From contig CM043702.1 in assembly GCA_023935145.1 (NCBI GenBank), positions 102,675,588-102,739,587 of the forward strand: DNA of 64,000 bases, in the 5' to 3' direction. The notes under the pieces were generated by a model. It worked only from the letters and a program-made list of their open reading frames with translations. It searched no databases and had not been told where the DNA came from. The position numbers were made by a program, and so were the translations under genes. This stretch comes from Bretschneidera sinensis. Lineage: Eukaryota > Streptophyta > Magnoliopsida > Brassicales > Akaniaceae. Positions 1 through 13,555 of the stretch are shown one piece after another (position 1 is the stretch's first letter; each line of letters begins with the position of its first letter).

Positions 1-1025
1 TTGTAAATTGATAATTTAAATGTTAGATTCGGGTTTATGAAACCATAAGTCAAGAAACTTTAAGAATATGTTCTTGAATTGATTATCGTCATGTGATGAT
101 GATCAAATTGTTGCAACTTATTTTTTAACATAACAAATCAATGAAGATTGATTGAAAAAAAAAATTTGTGATGAAAATATGATTTTGCATCAAAGAAAAT
201 TTGTTTTGAGGATGAAAATCGCATTAAAAACCTACAGCAAGACAAATTTTCTATTCCAATTTTAAACAGGCAAACTTTACTCATTTTAAATTGGGCTACG
301 GCATTTTCAAAGATGTTGAAAAAATATAGATGTGTAGTTTCATATTATATTGATATTGATTCAAAATTCAAAGTATTTTTATTTTATGGTTAAAAACTAG
401 ACAGTGTTCAATTTTTTAAAAAAATTATAGAAATTGCAATTTTTTGCTCGTTCTTGAGATTTTGAATCCGTTTTGAATTGAAATTTTAAATCTACATTTT
501 ATTAAATTAAATATCTATTTTTATTTTAAAAAATTATATTTTGGTTAATTAATAATTTTTCATTCAAGTTTTAAGAAATTGGAGTTTGATTAGGAATTGA
601 AATTCCAAAATTCTTATTGCATTAGAATTATGAATTCTAGTGAATAAGAAGTCTAAATTTCATTTGGAATAGGATTAAGAGAAATATATGAAAATTTGAT
701 TTGATTAGGACAAGTAATCTTGGAATTAAAGCCATTACTAGAGTAAATTATATATGCAATGTGATTGTGTGTATGTTTAAAGATAAGTGATTTTGGACTT
801 AAGACCAAATAATTGAGCTATGTGATTGGTCATTATTCAGTGTGATTAAATGTATGGTTGTAATATATATTCTCTATTTTTGGGATATGTGATTTTAAGT
901 GGGTTTGCATACTTCACCTCTCTTTTATCTCTGGTTGTAAAATTCTATCTTACTCTTACTGTAACTCCCATTTATTTTGAATCAAGGTTTCTTGTTGATC
1001 CTGTAATATAATTAGTTAGAATTTG
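1..1025 (+). repeat. Leader region of an LTR retrotransposon cut by the window edge
   Basis: No gene is visible here. The stretch is AT-rich and is similar, in inverted orientation, to 17930-19097. Shared blocks include the part around 'attatttggtcttaagtcc' and the part around 'gataaaagagaggtgaagt' (both seen on the reverse strand here). In the other copy this sequence lies just inside a primer-binding site and LTR, so I read it as the untranslated leader of a plus-strand element whose 5' LTR lies before base 1. The end near 1025 is where the similarity fades. No coding remnant was recognised. Confidence 0.45.
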
Positions 1026-1151
1026 TTGGATTTATGACACAATGAAGCATATACACAAAAATTCTCTATTAACCTCTCATAAGAAAAAGAGAATTTACTT
1101 TATTGCTTTAATTTATCATAACTTGGACGAGAATCATTTCCTAATAGTACA
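1026..1151 (-). repeat. Possible short LTR of a minus-strand element
   Basis: The 126 bases start with TG (tgttggattt) and end with CA (aatagtaca). They are followed on the reverse-strand side by a purine run (reverse complement CAGTGGGAG at 1152-1160) that resembles a polypurine tract. This is the arrangement of a 3' LTR on the minus strand. I did not find a second copy in the window, so it could instead be chance. Confidence is low. Confidence 0.25.
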
Positions 1152-1160
1152 CTCCCACTG

Positions 1161-1479
1161 GGCGAAAAATCACTTCAACATTATATAAGATGTTTTTATA
1201 AGAAAGTTTACAAAATTGATTTCCACATTTTCAAACAATAAATTTCCCACCTTGCTAAGAATAGAAGTGATTTTTCGTAGATTCTCTAAATCATTTTGAA
1301 ACTCATTCTTTGATCTAAGCGTACTCATGAAAACACCATAGAGGTGTTTACATTGCACTTTGAGCATTTCTATATTCAGCCACCCATGGCGAATGAGGTC
1401 AATAAAAGGGTTTTTGTTAAGGATGAGGCAACAATCTATAACATATACCCCAAAGATAATGCTAATATAATTATGCGTA
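1161..1479. other. Non-genic flank split by the Ty3 element
   Basis: This is old repeat DNA immediately before the Ty3 insertion; it would have continued at 10400. A 65-codon open frame on the minus strand (1170-1367) has no recognisable similarity and I do not call it a gene. Confidence 0.35.
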
Positions 1480-3618
1480 TGTAATACTCGAGTTTTTAAA
1501 GTATGGGTAAAGAAGTAATTTGAAAAATAAGATATGGAATTAAAATAAAATAATATATACGTGAAAGATTTATTATTTGAATAAAATAATTCTTTTGAAA
1601 AAAAAACTGGACGCGTGATGGTGCGGATACAAAGAAAAACAAAAGGGAAAAAAGAAAAAAATGGTGGGCATGCAACACCTGGAAGTCCAGGTGTTGCACA
1701 TGGACACTAATCTCACATTTAGGAAGGCAATAGAGGCGGTGAGTATAAGTGTTTTATATATAGTTTTTCTTTTATTTATTTATTACTTACCAAATCGTGT
1801 TTGGTTTTCTCATTTCCTCAATTCAAACTACTATGTTTCTCTAAATACTTGGGGATCGAAAGAAAGGTTGAAATAGTAAAATTTTGAAGGGGTTTACGGG
1901 AGAATTTTATAGAGAGCCATGGAAGCTCAAAGAAAAACAAAAGGTAATAACATGAATTTTATTTTTAAAATTTAGCATACATGAAATTTCCCAGAATTCC
2001 AAGTGGGAATTTTCAAAGGGTGTGAATTATGGAAGAATTGAAGAATTAATTAGAAATTTTAATATAAATATTATGTCAGGTGTTGACGATCATCAACCAT
2101 GGGAAAATTGCTTAAAAGAGCAGAAAAAGCAAGGAAATGATTCATGAGTAGCTCTAAGTGCTACGTGGTGAGTTAGATTTACTTTAAGTAATCAAGATAA
2201 ATATGAAATATATAGTGATAGTATTTGAATAAATCATTAACTTATGATTTGGTGATAGATGAAAGTTAGTTGATAGGTATAATAGGAATAGTGGATGTGT
2301 AGAGAATTATTTTATGAGAAATAATATTATTGGAATAATGAGTCGATTTAATAATAAAGGTGATAAGTGAAATTCTTGACGAGCTATGATTGATGATTTG
2401 ATATGATTTATGAGGAGGGGAATTAATGGATCTTGACGAGCTATGGTTAATGATTTGATATGAGTTATGAGGAGAGGAATTTAATGGAATTTTTCAAATA
2501 ATAATTTGAGAATAATTAGGATAGCTAATTTGAATGTTTGAAGACATGCTTGTTTCTATATTGTTGTTTATATGCATATTTCATATCATTATTTATATGC
2601 ATATGCATGAAATAAAAGAACCAAGAAGGTAGCCGGTCTAAATGAAATAAAAGAACCGGAAAGGCAGCCGGTCTAAATGAGAGTAAAAGAACTGGGAGGG
2701 TAGTCGGTCTAAATAAAAACCGTGACAGTCGGTATATCCTGGAGATAAAAGAACCGGGAGGGCAGTCGGTCTAAATGAGAATAAAAGAACCGGGAAGGCA
2801 ACCGGTCTAAATGAGAATGAAAGAACTGGGAATGCAGTCGGTCTAAGATAAACATGTCGACATGTGGGAAGACGTTCCCAATATTAATAACATTTAAATT
2901 CATGCATTGCATTTGCTTAAATATTGAATGTTATTACTTGAGATGCTAAAGTGTTATTCATGATTGTAAATTTATTTATAGATGAATGAGTCACATAGAG
3001 AGACAATTATGCTGAGAAGAAATATGGAAATACGAAATAATGAGAATTATCTAGGTGACTGATTATATGTTGTGAACCTCATAAGGAGGTAATAATAAGA
3101 TAGAACTGATAATCTCAAGATGACGATTAACTATATGAGAAGAAGAGATTTATAAATGATGGGGATTTGATATGAGTAGTGATAGTAGAATGTTATTATA
3201 AAAATATATGAGATATAGATTAATGAATATTGGAAGACTAATTATACAAATTGAATACTTCTAGTAAGTTTAATTCAGTGAGATTATGAAGCTCACTCCT
3301 CATTGTACAATGATTTCAAGTAGCAGGCAGGACAGATAGTTTGGTGAGTTGAGATTCAGACGAAGTCATTATCTGTAAGCCACGTGGTTCACATCCTCAA
3401 ACTAATGGAAACAAATATTTGTAAATATTCATGCATATTACATTGTATATAATGTTTTAGTCAATTTTTGAATGATGTATCTCCTCTATTAAGGGTTGAG
3501 AATTGATGTAATTATCGCAGCTGGTGTTATTTTTTTTGTTGCATATATGTGTCGTGTTGGGATTTTCAAAATATATCAACACCGTCTTGGGGTTGCCAAC
3601 CCGAGATGGGTCATTACA
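1480..3618 (+). repeat. 5' LTR of the Ty3 element
   Basis: It begins TGTAATACTCG and ends GGGTCATTACA, so it has TG...CA termini. The copy at 8276-10394 begins TGTAATACCCG and has the same end. It contains a tandem CCGG-rich array at about 2590-2850. A 2.1-kb LTR is long for plant Ty3 elements but usual in the Tekay/Del group. Confidence 0.9.
2590..2850 (+). repeat. Tandem array of ~36-bp CCGG-rich units inside the 5' LTR
   Basis: The units follow the pattern 'aaaagaaccgggagggcag' then 'ccggtctaaatgagaat', with small changes. About six to seven units are present. Each contains 'accggga' and '(c/t)cggtct', so 'ccgg' recurs at a regular distance. The 3' LTR carries the matching array at about 9420-9620. 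Confidence 0.75.
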
Positions 3619-3622
3619 ATTT

Positions 3623-3634
3623 TGGTATCAAAGC
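3623..3634 (+). other. Primer-binding site of the Ty3 element
   Basis: TGGTATCAAAGC lies 4 bases after the 5' LTR. The usual plant initiator-Met primer site is TGGTATCAGAGC, so there is one mismatch. Confidence 0.8.
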
Positions 3635-3702
3635 ATTAGGTTTTATGATTCTATAGACTGCATAAAAGGAAAAAAGTGGGAGATTAAAATAGATTATATT
3701 TT

Positions 3703-4614
3703 AATGAATAGTCTGAGGATGACATGTGGACGTGCTAGAGCTAGAGTTAGAGTTGTTGATTTGAGAGGACGTAGTAGGCCTCCAATATTTTTGACAAGTC
3801 GAGATTGAGTCTGAATCTGTGGTTCCTAGAAGAGAACGTATGCTCTTGAAAAAATGAATGTTACCGATGATAGAGTTGACAGCCTATAGCATAGACTTGA
3901 TGAACAAGCTAGAGCAATGCCTGAGGTTTTTGTAAATCAATTAATGGTAGATGTTCAAAAGAGGAGAAGTGAGTTTATGCACGAGATGCAAAGAGATTGT
4001 TTTGTTAAATATATTAAGTCGAATGTTTTGTTGTTTAAAGGATCTATGAATCCTTTTAAGCTTGAGTTTTGGATGAAACATGTAGAGAGATTATTTGGTA
4101 TTTTACCAGTAACTGATAAGCAAAGGGTTGCCTTTGCTTCATTTGAATTAGAAGGAGAAGCTTTGGAATGGTGGGAGGATACTCTTCCCAGAGTAAGTGC
4201 ATATGTTGATAGACCCTTAACCTGGAATAGGTTTAAAGAGGTTTTCCTCGATAAATACTTTCCTTATACCTTTAGAGCCCAACAAAATAGAGATTTTATT
4301 TATTTGAGGAAAATGTGTTGATTATGACTCAGTATGATAGCAGATTTGTGGCTTTGACAAGGTTTGTATCGAAAATGGTAGACATAAAGGATAAAAGGTG
4401 TAAGAGGTTCATAGATGGACTACATTTTGATATTAAATCGAAACTAATTTACATGAGGCATATAAATTATGTTATGTTAGCGAATATAACACTTCGGATT
4501 GAGAAGGAGGTGATGGAATTTAGAGGTAGGAGGAATTGGTGGAAGAGGTCAAAATTTGAAGAACCCAGAGGTGGTACCAATATGAGTGTGCAGGGTGGGA
4601 GACCACCCAGATGA
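3703..4614 (+). pseudogene. Ty3 gag remnant
   Basis: Gag would package the element RNA. The frame starts near the ATG at 3703 with an Arg-rich stretch, is broken before 3917, is open from 3917 to 4321, then shifts and continues to 4614. The middle part has the retrotransposon gag core pattern, including 'FELEGEALEWWE' and 'FLDKYFP'. A zinc-knuckle-like region follows at about 4807-4885, but its Cys-His spacing is eroded. Stops and shifts make this a pseudogene. No functional alternative fits. Confidence 0.8.
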
Positions 4615-4885
4615 GGCATTCTTTGTCACAAGGAACTATAGTACAGAGTCAAAGGCAAGCAGGATCTGTTGCTTTTGTAGCTCAGAGTAATATTGGCAGG
4701 ACCCTTAGATTTGGAAGACAGGTTATAGGAACTAGGAGTAATGGCAGAGGAAGTAACTATGCCACCAAGGGGAAGTGGTAATCTGATGTATGATCGAGAT
4801 ACATAAGTTTGTTATAGATGTATTCAGATAAGATATTTATCCCAGAATTATCCTAATTTGAAGTGCTTTGTATGTAGAAAAGGTG

Positions 4886-7800
4886 GACATATCAGTGTTG
4901 GTTGATCTTGGTGCAACCCATTCTTTTGCATCCAGTATTTAAAAAGCTCATTGATGCATATATTAGTCCTTTGATGCATAATAGTATTGCTAAAATTCCC
5001 ACTAGAGATAAAGTGATAATCATAAATATTTACAAGAGTTGTGTGATTCGTATTAGTGATAGAGAATCTAAAGTTGATTTATTACCTTTGAATATGATAG
5101 ATTTTCATTTAATTGGGAATGAATTGATTATCGACGTATTATGCCTGGGTTGATTATTCCAGAAAGAACACAATGTTCAAGATATGGTCATGAGGAGTTT
5201 AACTTTTAGGGAGAACATAAGATACTCTCGAACTATCTTATTTTGCTCTAACTACTAGTAGATGGTTAAAGAAGGGTTATGAGGAGTATTTGGCATACAT
5301 AATGGATTCTAAAAAGGAAAATAAGAAGTTAGAATAAATATTAGTGGTGAAAGATTATTCTAATGTATTTATTGATGAGTTGTCTAGTAGTCTCCTAGTA
5401 GGGAGATTAAATTTTCTATTGATGTGATACCAGGTTCATCACATATAACTATAGCACCCTACAGAGTGACACCCATTGAGTTAAGAGAGTTGAAAGTTCA
5501 AGATTTGTTTGATAAACAATTTATTCGATTTAGAATGTCGCCTTTGGGAGCCCTATATTGTTTATGAAGAAAAAAAGATGGAATGATAAGATTATGTATA
5601 GACTACAAATAGTTGAATAAGATAACCATTAAGAACAAATATTCTTTACCTAGGATAGATGATTTATTTGAGAAGTTGCAGGGAGCAAGGGTATTTTCTA
5701 AGATAGACCTAAGATCAGGTTATCACCCATTTGAGAATAAAAGAAGGAGACATGTCTAAGACTGTTTTTAGGACACATTATGGTCATAAGTTTCTGGTGA
5801 TGCCATTTGGGTTGACTAATGTTCCAGCAACATTCATGGACTTGATGAATTAAATTTTTAAACCATTTATTGATAAGTTTTGGTTGCGTTCATTGATAAC
5901 ACCTTGGCATACTCTAAAACTAAGGAAGAGCATGTAAAACATTTAAAAATTGTGTTGGAGATTTTGAGGAGAGAGAGATTGTATGCTAAAATTTTCTAAA
6001 TATGAATTTTGGCTAAATTAAATAACTTTCTTAGAACATGTAATATCTGGAGATGGCATAACAGTTGATCCTCAAAAGGTAGAGGCAATGTTGAGTTAGG
6101 AGAGACCAACTAATGTAACTGAGATTAGAATCTTCTTGGGGTTAGCTGGTTATTATAGAAGATTTTTTTAGAATTTTTCTATTATTGTAGTACTGTTGAC
6201 TAGACTGACCAAGACAGAGGTGAGATTTGTATGGTGTGGGAAGTGTGAGAAAAATTTCCAATTACTAAAGGAGAAATTGACTACAGTTTCAGTATTAGTG
6301 CTTCCTTCTGGTGATGAAAGATTTGTGGTGTATAGTAATACATCCCATCAAGAGTTGGGATGTGTGTTGATGCAACATGGAAAGATAATGGCATATATTT
6401 CTAGGCAATTGAGGAATCATGAGAGAAATTACCCTACCCATGACTTAGAGTTGGCTGCTATAGTGTTTACTTTTAATATTTGGAGACATCATTTGTATGG
6501 AGCCACCATTTGTATGGAGCCACTTGTGAAATCTTCACTGATCATAAGAGTTTGACATACTTACCTACCCAAAGAGATTTGAATTTGAGGCAAAGATGGT
6601 GGATGGAATTGATTTGTGACTATGATTGTTCAATTCACTATCATCTAGAAAAGGCGAAGGTGGTAGCTTATGCATTGAGTAGAAAATCTACAAGAAGATT
6701 GACTGCTATTGAAAGTCATGATGTGTAATTGATGATAGATTAAGAAAGATAATAATGAATTTAAATATTAGTGATAGAGGATCATCGTTAACAACATCCA
6801 TAGTAAAATGCTAGTTAGAGATGTAAGGTAAAGATGAGGAGATAGCGAAGATTAAGCAGTAAGTGCTTAGTAGAAGCAATATGAGTTCAAAATTTGAAAT
6901 AAAGGTATTTTAGTATTGGAACATAGGATTTGTGTTCCCAATGATGTGGAGTTGAGAAAGAAGATATTGAGAGAGGTACATGATGATGTATATCCGATGC
7001 ACCCGAGTAACAATAAGATGTATAGAGGATTGAGACAGAACTGCTGGTGGTCAAGATTGATGAGGGATGTAGCTAAATATATTTCTAGATGTTTGGTTTT
7101 TCAGTAAGTGAAGTTAGATAATAAACATCTGGGAGGCTTACTACAGCCTCTTCTTATGCTTGAATGACCATAGAAAAATGTGAGTATGGATTTTGTTTCT
7201 GGATTTTCCCATACCCAAAGAGGTCACGATATAGTGTAAGTGATAATAGATGGACTTTCTAAGTCATCTCAATTTCTTCTAATTAAAACAAATTGGAGTC
7301 CTAAAAAGTTGGTTGAATTGTATGTAGCTAAGATTGTGAGGTTGTATGGAGTACTATTGAGCATAGTGTCAAATAGAGATGCTAGAGTTACATCTTGGTT
7401 TTGGAGAGGCTTTCAGAAAGCCATGTGTACATAGTTGCAGTTTATTACAACTTTTCATGCTCAAACAGATGAGCAGATAAAAAAGATTATTAGAGTACTA
7501 GAAGATATATTAAGGGCAAATGTGATGAGTTTCTCAGTAAGTTGGGATGTTTACTTGCCACTGATTGAATTTGCTTATAATAATCAGTATCAAACTAGTA
7601 TTGGCATGGAACCATTTGAGGCCTTATATGGTAGGAGGTGTAGAACTCCAATATGCTGGGAAGAAATAGGAGAGAGAAATATATTAGGTCCATAAATTAT
7701 TGAGTTAACAACTAAGAGAATCAAACTGGTTAGAGAGAACCGTAAAGTAGCACAGAATAGACCGAATAGTTATGCTAATATTAGGAGAATACCTCTCAAG

Positions 7801-8260
7801 TTTCAAAGAGGTAGTTGGGTGTATTTAAAAATATCTCCATGAAAAGGTGTATTAAGATTTAAATAGGAAAGGAAAGTTGAGTCCAAGGTATGTAGGACCC
7901 TATGAAGTTGTTGAGAAAGTTGGGCTAGTTGCGTATAGTTTGGAATTGCCTCCAATGTTGAAGCAGGTACACAATGTGTTTCATGTTTCACTTTTGAGAA
8001 AGTGTTTACATGATGAATCTCATAATATTTCGAGCCAAGCTGTAGAAATTAAGAAAAGTTTGACTTTTATACAAGTACCGATGAGAAATTTAGACAGAAA
8101 AAAACAAGTCTTGTGTAATAAAGTAATTCCATTAATTCAAGTTCTATGAAGGAATAAATATGTTGAAGAAATTACGTGAGTGCATGAGGCAACTATGAAG
8201 AAATATTATTCACAATTGTTTCTTGAGTTAGGTAAGGAAATTTCAGGGATGAAATTTTTA
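4886..8260 (+). pseudogene. Ty3 pol remnant (protease, RT, RNase H, integrase, chromodomain-like tail)
   Basis: Pol would cut the polyprotein, copy the RNA and integrate the DNA. The protease motif reads VDLGATHSF near 4896, with Leu replacing the usual Ser of D-S-G. RT follows at about 5400-6000; its catalytic motif is FIDN near 5889 instead of F/Y-x-DD, so a catalytic Asp is gone. RNase H is at about 6196-6700, with a short local duplication around 6485-6515. The integrase has a zinc-finger part (6916-7107) with one Cys lost. Its core reads SNRD (usually SDRD) near 7369-7380, and the usual Glu of the TDGQ...E region is replaced by Lys near 7472. A C-terminal part at 7877-8160 resembles the chromovirus tail. 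At least ten stops or shifts break the frame. Confidence 0.85.
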
Positions 8261-8275
8261 TAAGGTGGGTAGAAT
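8261..8275 (+). other. Polypurine tract of the Ty3 element
   Basis: A purine-rich run (aaggtgggtagaa) lies directly before the 3' LTR start TGTAATACC. This is the expected plus-strand primer position. Confidence 0.65.
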
Positions 8276-10394
8276 TGTAATACCCGTGTTCTTAAAGTAT
8301 GGGTAAAGAATTAATTTGATAAATATAATATAGAATTAAAATAATATAATATATATGTGAAAGGTTTATTATTTGAATAAAATAATTCTTTTGAAAAAAA
8401 AACTGGACGCGTGATAGTGTGGATACAAAGAAAAAGGAAAGAGGAAAAAAGAAAAAAAAATGTGGGTGTGCAACGCCTAGAAGTCCAGGTGTTGCACATG
8501 GACACTAATCTCACGTTTAGAAAGGCAACAGAAGCGATGAGTGTGTGTGTGTGTGTGTAAATATATATATATATAGTTTTTCTTTTATTTATTCATTACT
8601 TACCAAATCGTGTTTGGTTTTCTAATTTCCTCAATTCAAACTAGTATGTTTCTCTAAACACTTGGAGACCGAAGAAAAGTTGAAATAGTAAAATTTTGAA
8701 GGGGTTTACGGGAGAATTTTATAGAGAGTCATAGGAAGCCCTAAGAAAAAAAAAGGTAATAACGGGAATTTTATTTTTGAAATTTAGCATATATGAAATT
8801 TCTTGGAATTCAAAGTGGGAATTTTCAAAGGGTGTGAATTCTTGAAGAATTGAAGAATTAATAAGAAATTTTAATATAAATATTATGTCAAGTGTTGACA
8901 ATCATCAATCGGGGGAAAATTGCTTAAAAGAGCATAAAAGGCAAGGAGGTGATCCACGAGTAGCTCTAAGTGCTACGTGGTGAGTTAGATTTACTTTAAG
9001 TAATCAAGATAAATATGAAATATATAGTGATAGTATTTGAATAAATCATTAACTTATGATTTGGTGATAGATGAAAGTTGGTTGATAGGTGTGATAGGAA
9101 TAGTGGATATGTAGAGAATTATTTTATGAGAAATAATGTTATTGGAATAATGAGTCGATTTAATAATAAAGGTGATAGGTGAAATTCTTGACGAACTATG
9201 GTTAATGATTTGATATAATTTATGAGGAGAGGAATTAGTGGATCTTGACGAGCTATGGATGATGATTTGATATGATTTATGAGGAGAGGAATTTAGTGGA
9301 ATTTTTCAAATAATAATTTGAGAATAATTAGGATAGCTAATTTGAATGTTTAAAGACATGCTTGTTTCTATATTATTGTTCATATGAATATTTCATATCA
9401 TTATTCATATGCATATGCATGAAATAAAAGAATCGGGAAGGCAACCGGTCTAAAAGAAAATAAAAGAACCGGGAGGGCAACCGATCTAAATGAAAACCGT
9501 GACAGCCGGTATATGCTGGAAATAACAGAACCGGGAGGGTTACCGGTCTAAATGAGAATAAAAGAACCGGGAAGGCAGCCGGTCTAAATGAGAATGAAAG
9601 AATCGGGAAGAAAGCCAATCTAAGATAAACATGTCGATTTGTGAGAAGACGTTCCTAATAATAACATTTAAATTCATACATTGCATTTTCTTAAATATTG
9701 ATTGTTATTACTTGAGATGCTAAAGTGTTATTCATGAATGTAAATTTATTGATAGATGAATGAGTCACACATAGAGACAATTATGTTGAGAAGAAATATG
9801 GAAATACGAAATAATGAGAATTATTTGGGTGACTGATTATATGTTGTGAACCTCATAATGAGGTAATTATGAAATAGAATTGATAATCTCAAGATGATGA
9901 TTAACTATATGAGAATAAGAGATTTATAAAGGATGGGGATTTGATATGAGTAGTGATAATAGAATGTTATTATCAAAATATATGAGATATAGATGAATGA
10001 ATATTGGAAGACTAATTATACAAATTGAATACTTCTAGTAAGTTTAATTCATTGAGCTTATGAAGCTCACTCCTCGTTGTACAATGATTTCAGGTAGTAG
10101 GCAAGATATATAGTTTGGTGAGTTGAGATTCTGACGAAGTCATTATTTGTAAGCCACGTGGTTCACATCCTCAGACTAATGGAAAAAAAGTCATTTATAA
10201 ATATTTATGCATATTACATTGTATATAATGTTTAAGTCAAGATCTGAATGATGTTTTTCCCCTGTTGAGGGTTGAGGATTGATGTAATATCGCAGTTGGT
10301 GTTATTTTTATTGTTGCATATATGTGTAATGCTTGGATTTTCAAAATGTGACAACATCGTCTCAGGGGTGGCCAACCCGAGATGGGTCATTACA
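8276..10394 (+). repeat. 3' LTR of the Ty3 element
   Basis: It matches the 5' LTR along its whole length by eye, with scattered substitutions and small indels (about 2119 against 2139 bases). It differs in having a (TG)n/(TA)n tract at 8538-8575. It carries the CCGG-rich array at about 9420-9620. Confidence 0.9.
9420..9620 (+). repeat. Tandem CCGG-rich array inside the 3' LTR
   Basis: This is the counterpart of the array at 2590-2850, with the same ~36-bp unit. It appears shorter, at about five to six units, so the array has changed unit number since the element inserted. Confidence 0.7.
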
Positions 10395-13300
10395 GCCTAT
10401 ATCAACTCAACACAACTTTAGCATCTTATTCTCAACTTTTTCATAGTGAGAATTCAAAATTTTCTTTAGTTATAAATTTTATACATTGTTTCTTCTAATG
10501 ATCATCTGTGCAAACTCATTCTCTTTCAGATATCATGAGAATCAAGTTGACTATCATAGTCATGTAATATGATGAGATAACTGTGTATTTAATGCTCTTA
10601 TATTTTCCAATGCTTCAAACTAGAAAAAATGTCTAATCCTTAAAGATACTCATACTGCTCTTTTAAAAATTTTTAATTCACCATCTTCGTCTATCAAAAG
10701 ACGTTTAAACATTCATTATAGATCTTTATAATCAACCTAATAAATATGAATTTTCTTACATTCACTATTTCAAATGAAATTTAGATCAACCGATGCTAAC
10801 AAATTTTACTGAAATTAAGTGCTTAAAGAAAATAAGATAACCCCTTCTATCAGGTTTAGATCATTTCCACAAGGTATACTTTACTTTTTTATGATGAATC
10901 CAATTTACCTTGCACTTGGGCTTTTGAGAACATGTTCCTAATTGCTGTATGCCAAGGAAAAAAATAATTAAATCATAGACATGGCTTCTTATCAGGGATT
11001 CTATCAACCTTATATTAAGAAGAGAGCAAGTCTTTTTCTTCTGATAAGCAGGTCATCATCAGGTGAAGTAAATAAAAAACTATTCATTTTCAATCTCTAA
11101 AAGACGATAGGAAAGTCTTTCACGATTACTTCGTATAACTGATGATTTCTGTGAACTAATTCCACAATTTTTTGTGTCACTCCTACTAGAATCGAGAAAT
11201 TAAGGAAATTCCTTATATCCTCAACTAATTTACTGTGAGTGCCATAATATGAAGTGTCTCAATCTATATGACTGAAAAACTCTTGCCAATCTTACTCCAA
11301 TAGTATATAGTGTATGGATGTGCTACTTGTGTGCAACTTTCTCAATCAATTTCCAGGCTTTACTAATATTCAATAAACATTTGTTTTAACTTTTCTCTAC
11401 CTCCAAAATTATCTTTTATTTCTTCTATCCCACAAGGAGAGAAATTATGACAATGTTGAAGTAAGAAACAAATTGACCTTAAAAATCAAGTTGCTTTTAG
11501 TGCAAACACGAGCAAAGTAATTTTTAGGTTACTTATATGGTTGCCTTTTGTTGTCTAAAAATTTCAATTGTAATGACCTTACTACCTCTCAAGGCGATTT
11601 TCATTCCACTTAATGTATTACTTTATCTTGTAATACCATGGGAGCATTAAAATTTTATCATTTCTTATTACTCCAAGTAATAATGTTGATAAAAATTTAA
11701 CTTATTGTGTGATGCATAATCTGCAAGAGCGTCACTGTACATTCAAAATGATGTCCCTACCAGGGATATAAAATATCTTGGGTGTACATTATAATAAGTA
11801 TTGCAAGCTCTCCACCAGGCAAAAATAATCACTAAGGGAAAAAAACATACAGCTATGTTGTTTTAAATGACATTGCTTACTTAATGCTCAACCATAATAT
11901 AATGGTGCCATTAAGTTTTGTGTCAATTTATGCTACCAAACCATAGAACTTATATACATATAGCTAAATGGTCACTTAGTGAATCTTTCATGTGTCAACA
12001 TTCTATCACGTGATTTTACTCATTAAATTGTAAGAGTGGCTACTCTTGTGCTTAGTAATTTAAATGAGTTATTTGATCTACGCATTTTTAAATACGATGC
12101 TTCTAAGCAGATTATTCACTTTGTATCATTTCTTCAATTATATTCCCTTTTATACTCATGGAGGAGACACTTTGTGCCATTTATGTTGCACCCTTTTAGT
12201 CTCTATTTTAGAAATTTTATTAAATTTCTTCCATGAGGAATTTAATTTGATCTATCTTAGATGTAGCTCACAATTATATTTGCAACACTAAACTAAATAA
12301 GTGAATATTACTTTTTCATAAGTCGCTAGATCAAAAATTCGTTATGCTCCTAATCATCTCCCGCGCTACCAAGTGGTACCTCATTACTCACTAATTTATT
12401 CAATGCGCAAATCTTCGAGTAAAGATTTCTAAATCTACTTACCCAGAAACCCACAAGGACTTAATTGTACTTTATTTTTATTATCAAATTAATATATATT
12501 TTTTTAATTTAAACAATTCAGGTCCTATGTATCATCATAAGATATTTTTATTTTGCCACATTTGAGTCTTTTAATGACCTAAGTTTATAATTTCACTGGA
12601 CTATAGCCTATCACACGAACCTAGATGAGCCAATAGCTTTTGTCATTTGTCCAAAGAAATGCGTGTCAAAAAAACACATGTCTCCTTTTTTGCCTATCTC
12701 TTATGAGACAATAAACACTTGTTCATATATTAGGTATAGGAGTCAAACTTAGTCATTTAAGATCAAGTCACTGGTCAAGAAATATGCAATCGCTTTACAT
12801 ACAACATTCGCATGAAACTAATGTTAGATCGAGGCATCTCCCTCCTCTTGAAGGAACTTCACCTTCACACAATCTTTTATGAGCAAGACTATAATGACTT
12901 TAGCTCTCTTAATTTTATGGATTACTAGCATCATCTTCTATATGATTTTATATAATTTTCTAAATTTTCTCACAATTTTGAAGAAAATTATACAGATTGT
13001 TATTTTTATTATTATTATTATAAGAATCATATAGTGTCCATTATGATGCTATCAATAACATCTAAATATCAATATATAACGAAGCATAGATATACGAGAG
13101 CCACTCAAAACTATACAGTAAAGATCTATACCATATCATAATTTTAGAAAATAAGACATATCAAAACATGTACTTTTCATTAAAATAAATGAAGGCATGC
13201 ATGTCCAAATTCAATTGCTTATATCATCATATAGCATGAAATTAAAAAAATCCATCACAAGGATCATGCAATTTAATATGTATTTTATTTTTCACGAATT

Positions 13301-13555
13301 TTCAAACTTTATATACATATCAACTGATATATGTGCACGAAATTCAATTTTGATTCACCATTCTAGAGGAAACAAATATCCAAGAATATTTACAAGCTCC
13401 AACTAGATATAAACCCTCATAATAAAAATTATAAAAGAAAATTTTCTATAAATTTTCAGCATTTTTCAGATTAATAATAAATATTACAGTTGAAATAAAA
13501 ATTTGAAAGTATTACAGAAAAATCAGAATTATTTTTCTAAAAAAAATTAAATTTT
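10395..13555. other. Old non-genic repeat DNA
   Basis: I see no gene and no intact element. The sequence is AT-rich and every frame is broken. Small open frames at 12036-12291 overlap each other and have no recognisable domain. The stretch continues the sequence interrupted at 1479. It is probably the remains of one or more retroelements. Confidence 0.4.

Larger units (their letters stand above)
1480..10394 (+). mobile_element. Ty3/gypsy LTR retrotransposon, chromovirus-like, decayed full-length copy
   Basis: This is a complete element of 8.9 kb. It has two similar LTRs of about 2.1 kb, a primer-binding site matching initiator-Met tRNA type with one mismatch, a polypurine run before the 3' LTR, and gag-protease-RT-RNase H-integrase remnants in Ty3 order, with the integrase last. 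The flanks are GCGTA (1475-1479) and GCCTA (10395-10399), a 5-bp target duplication with one mismatch. The integrase C-terminal part and the long LTRs suggest the Tekay/Del branch of chromoviruses; that lineage call is an inference. Many stops and frameshifts plus altered active-site residues mean it cannot be autonomous now. Confidence 0.9.

Noticed and set aside
2590..2850. Regularly spaced short repeats resembling a CRISPR array
   Set aside because: The units are contiguous and drifting, with no unique spacers. They lie inside both LTRs of a plant retrotransposon.
3623..3634. tRNA-like matches at 3623, 19098, 38116, 38558 and 50623
   Set aside because: They are only the short primer-binding sites complementary to tRNA 3' ends, next to LTRs. 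No tRNA gene cloverleaf is present.
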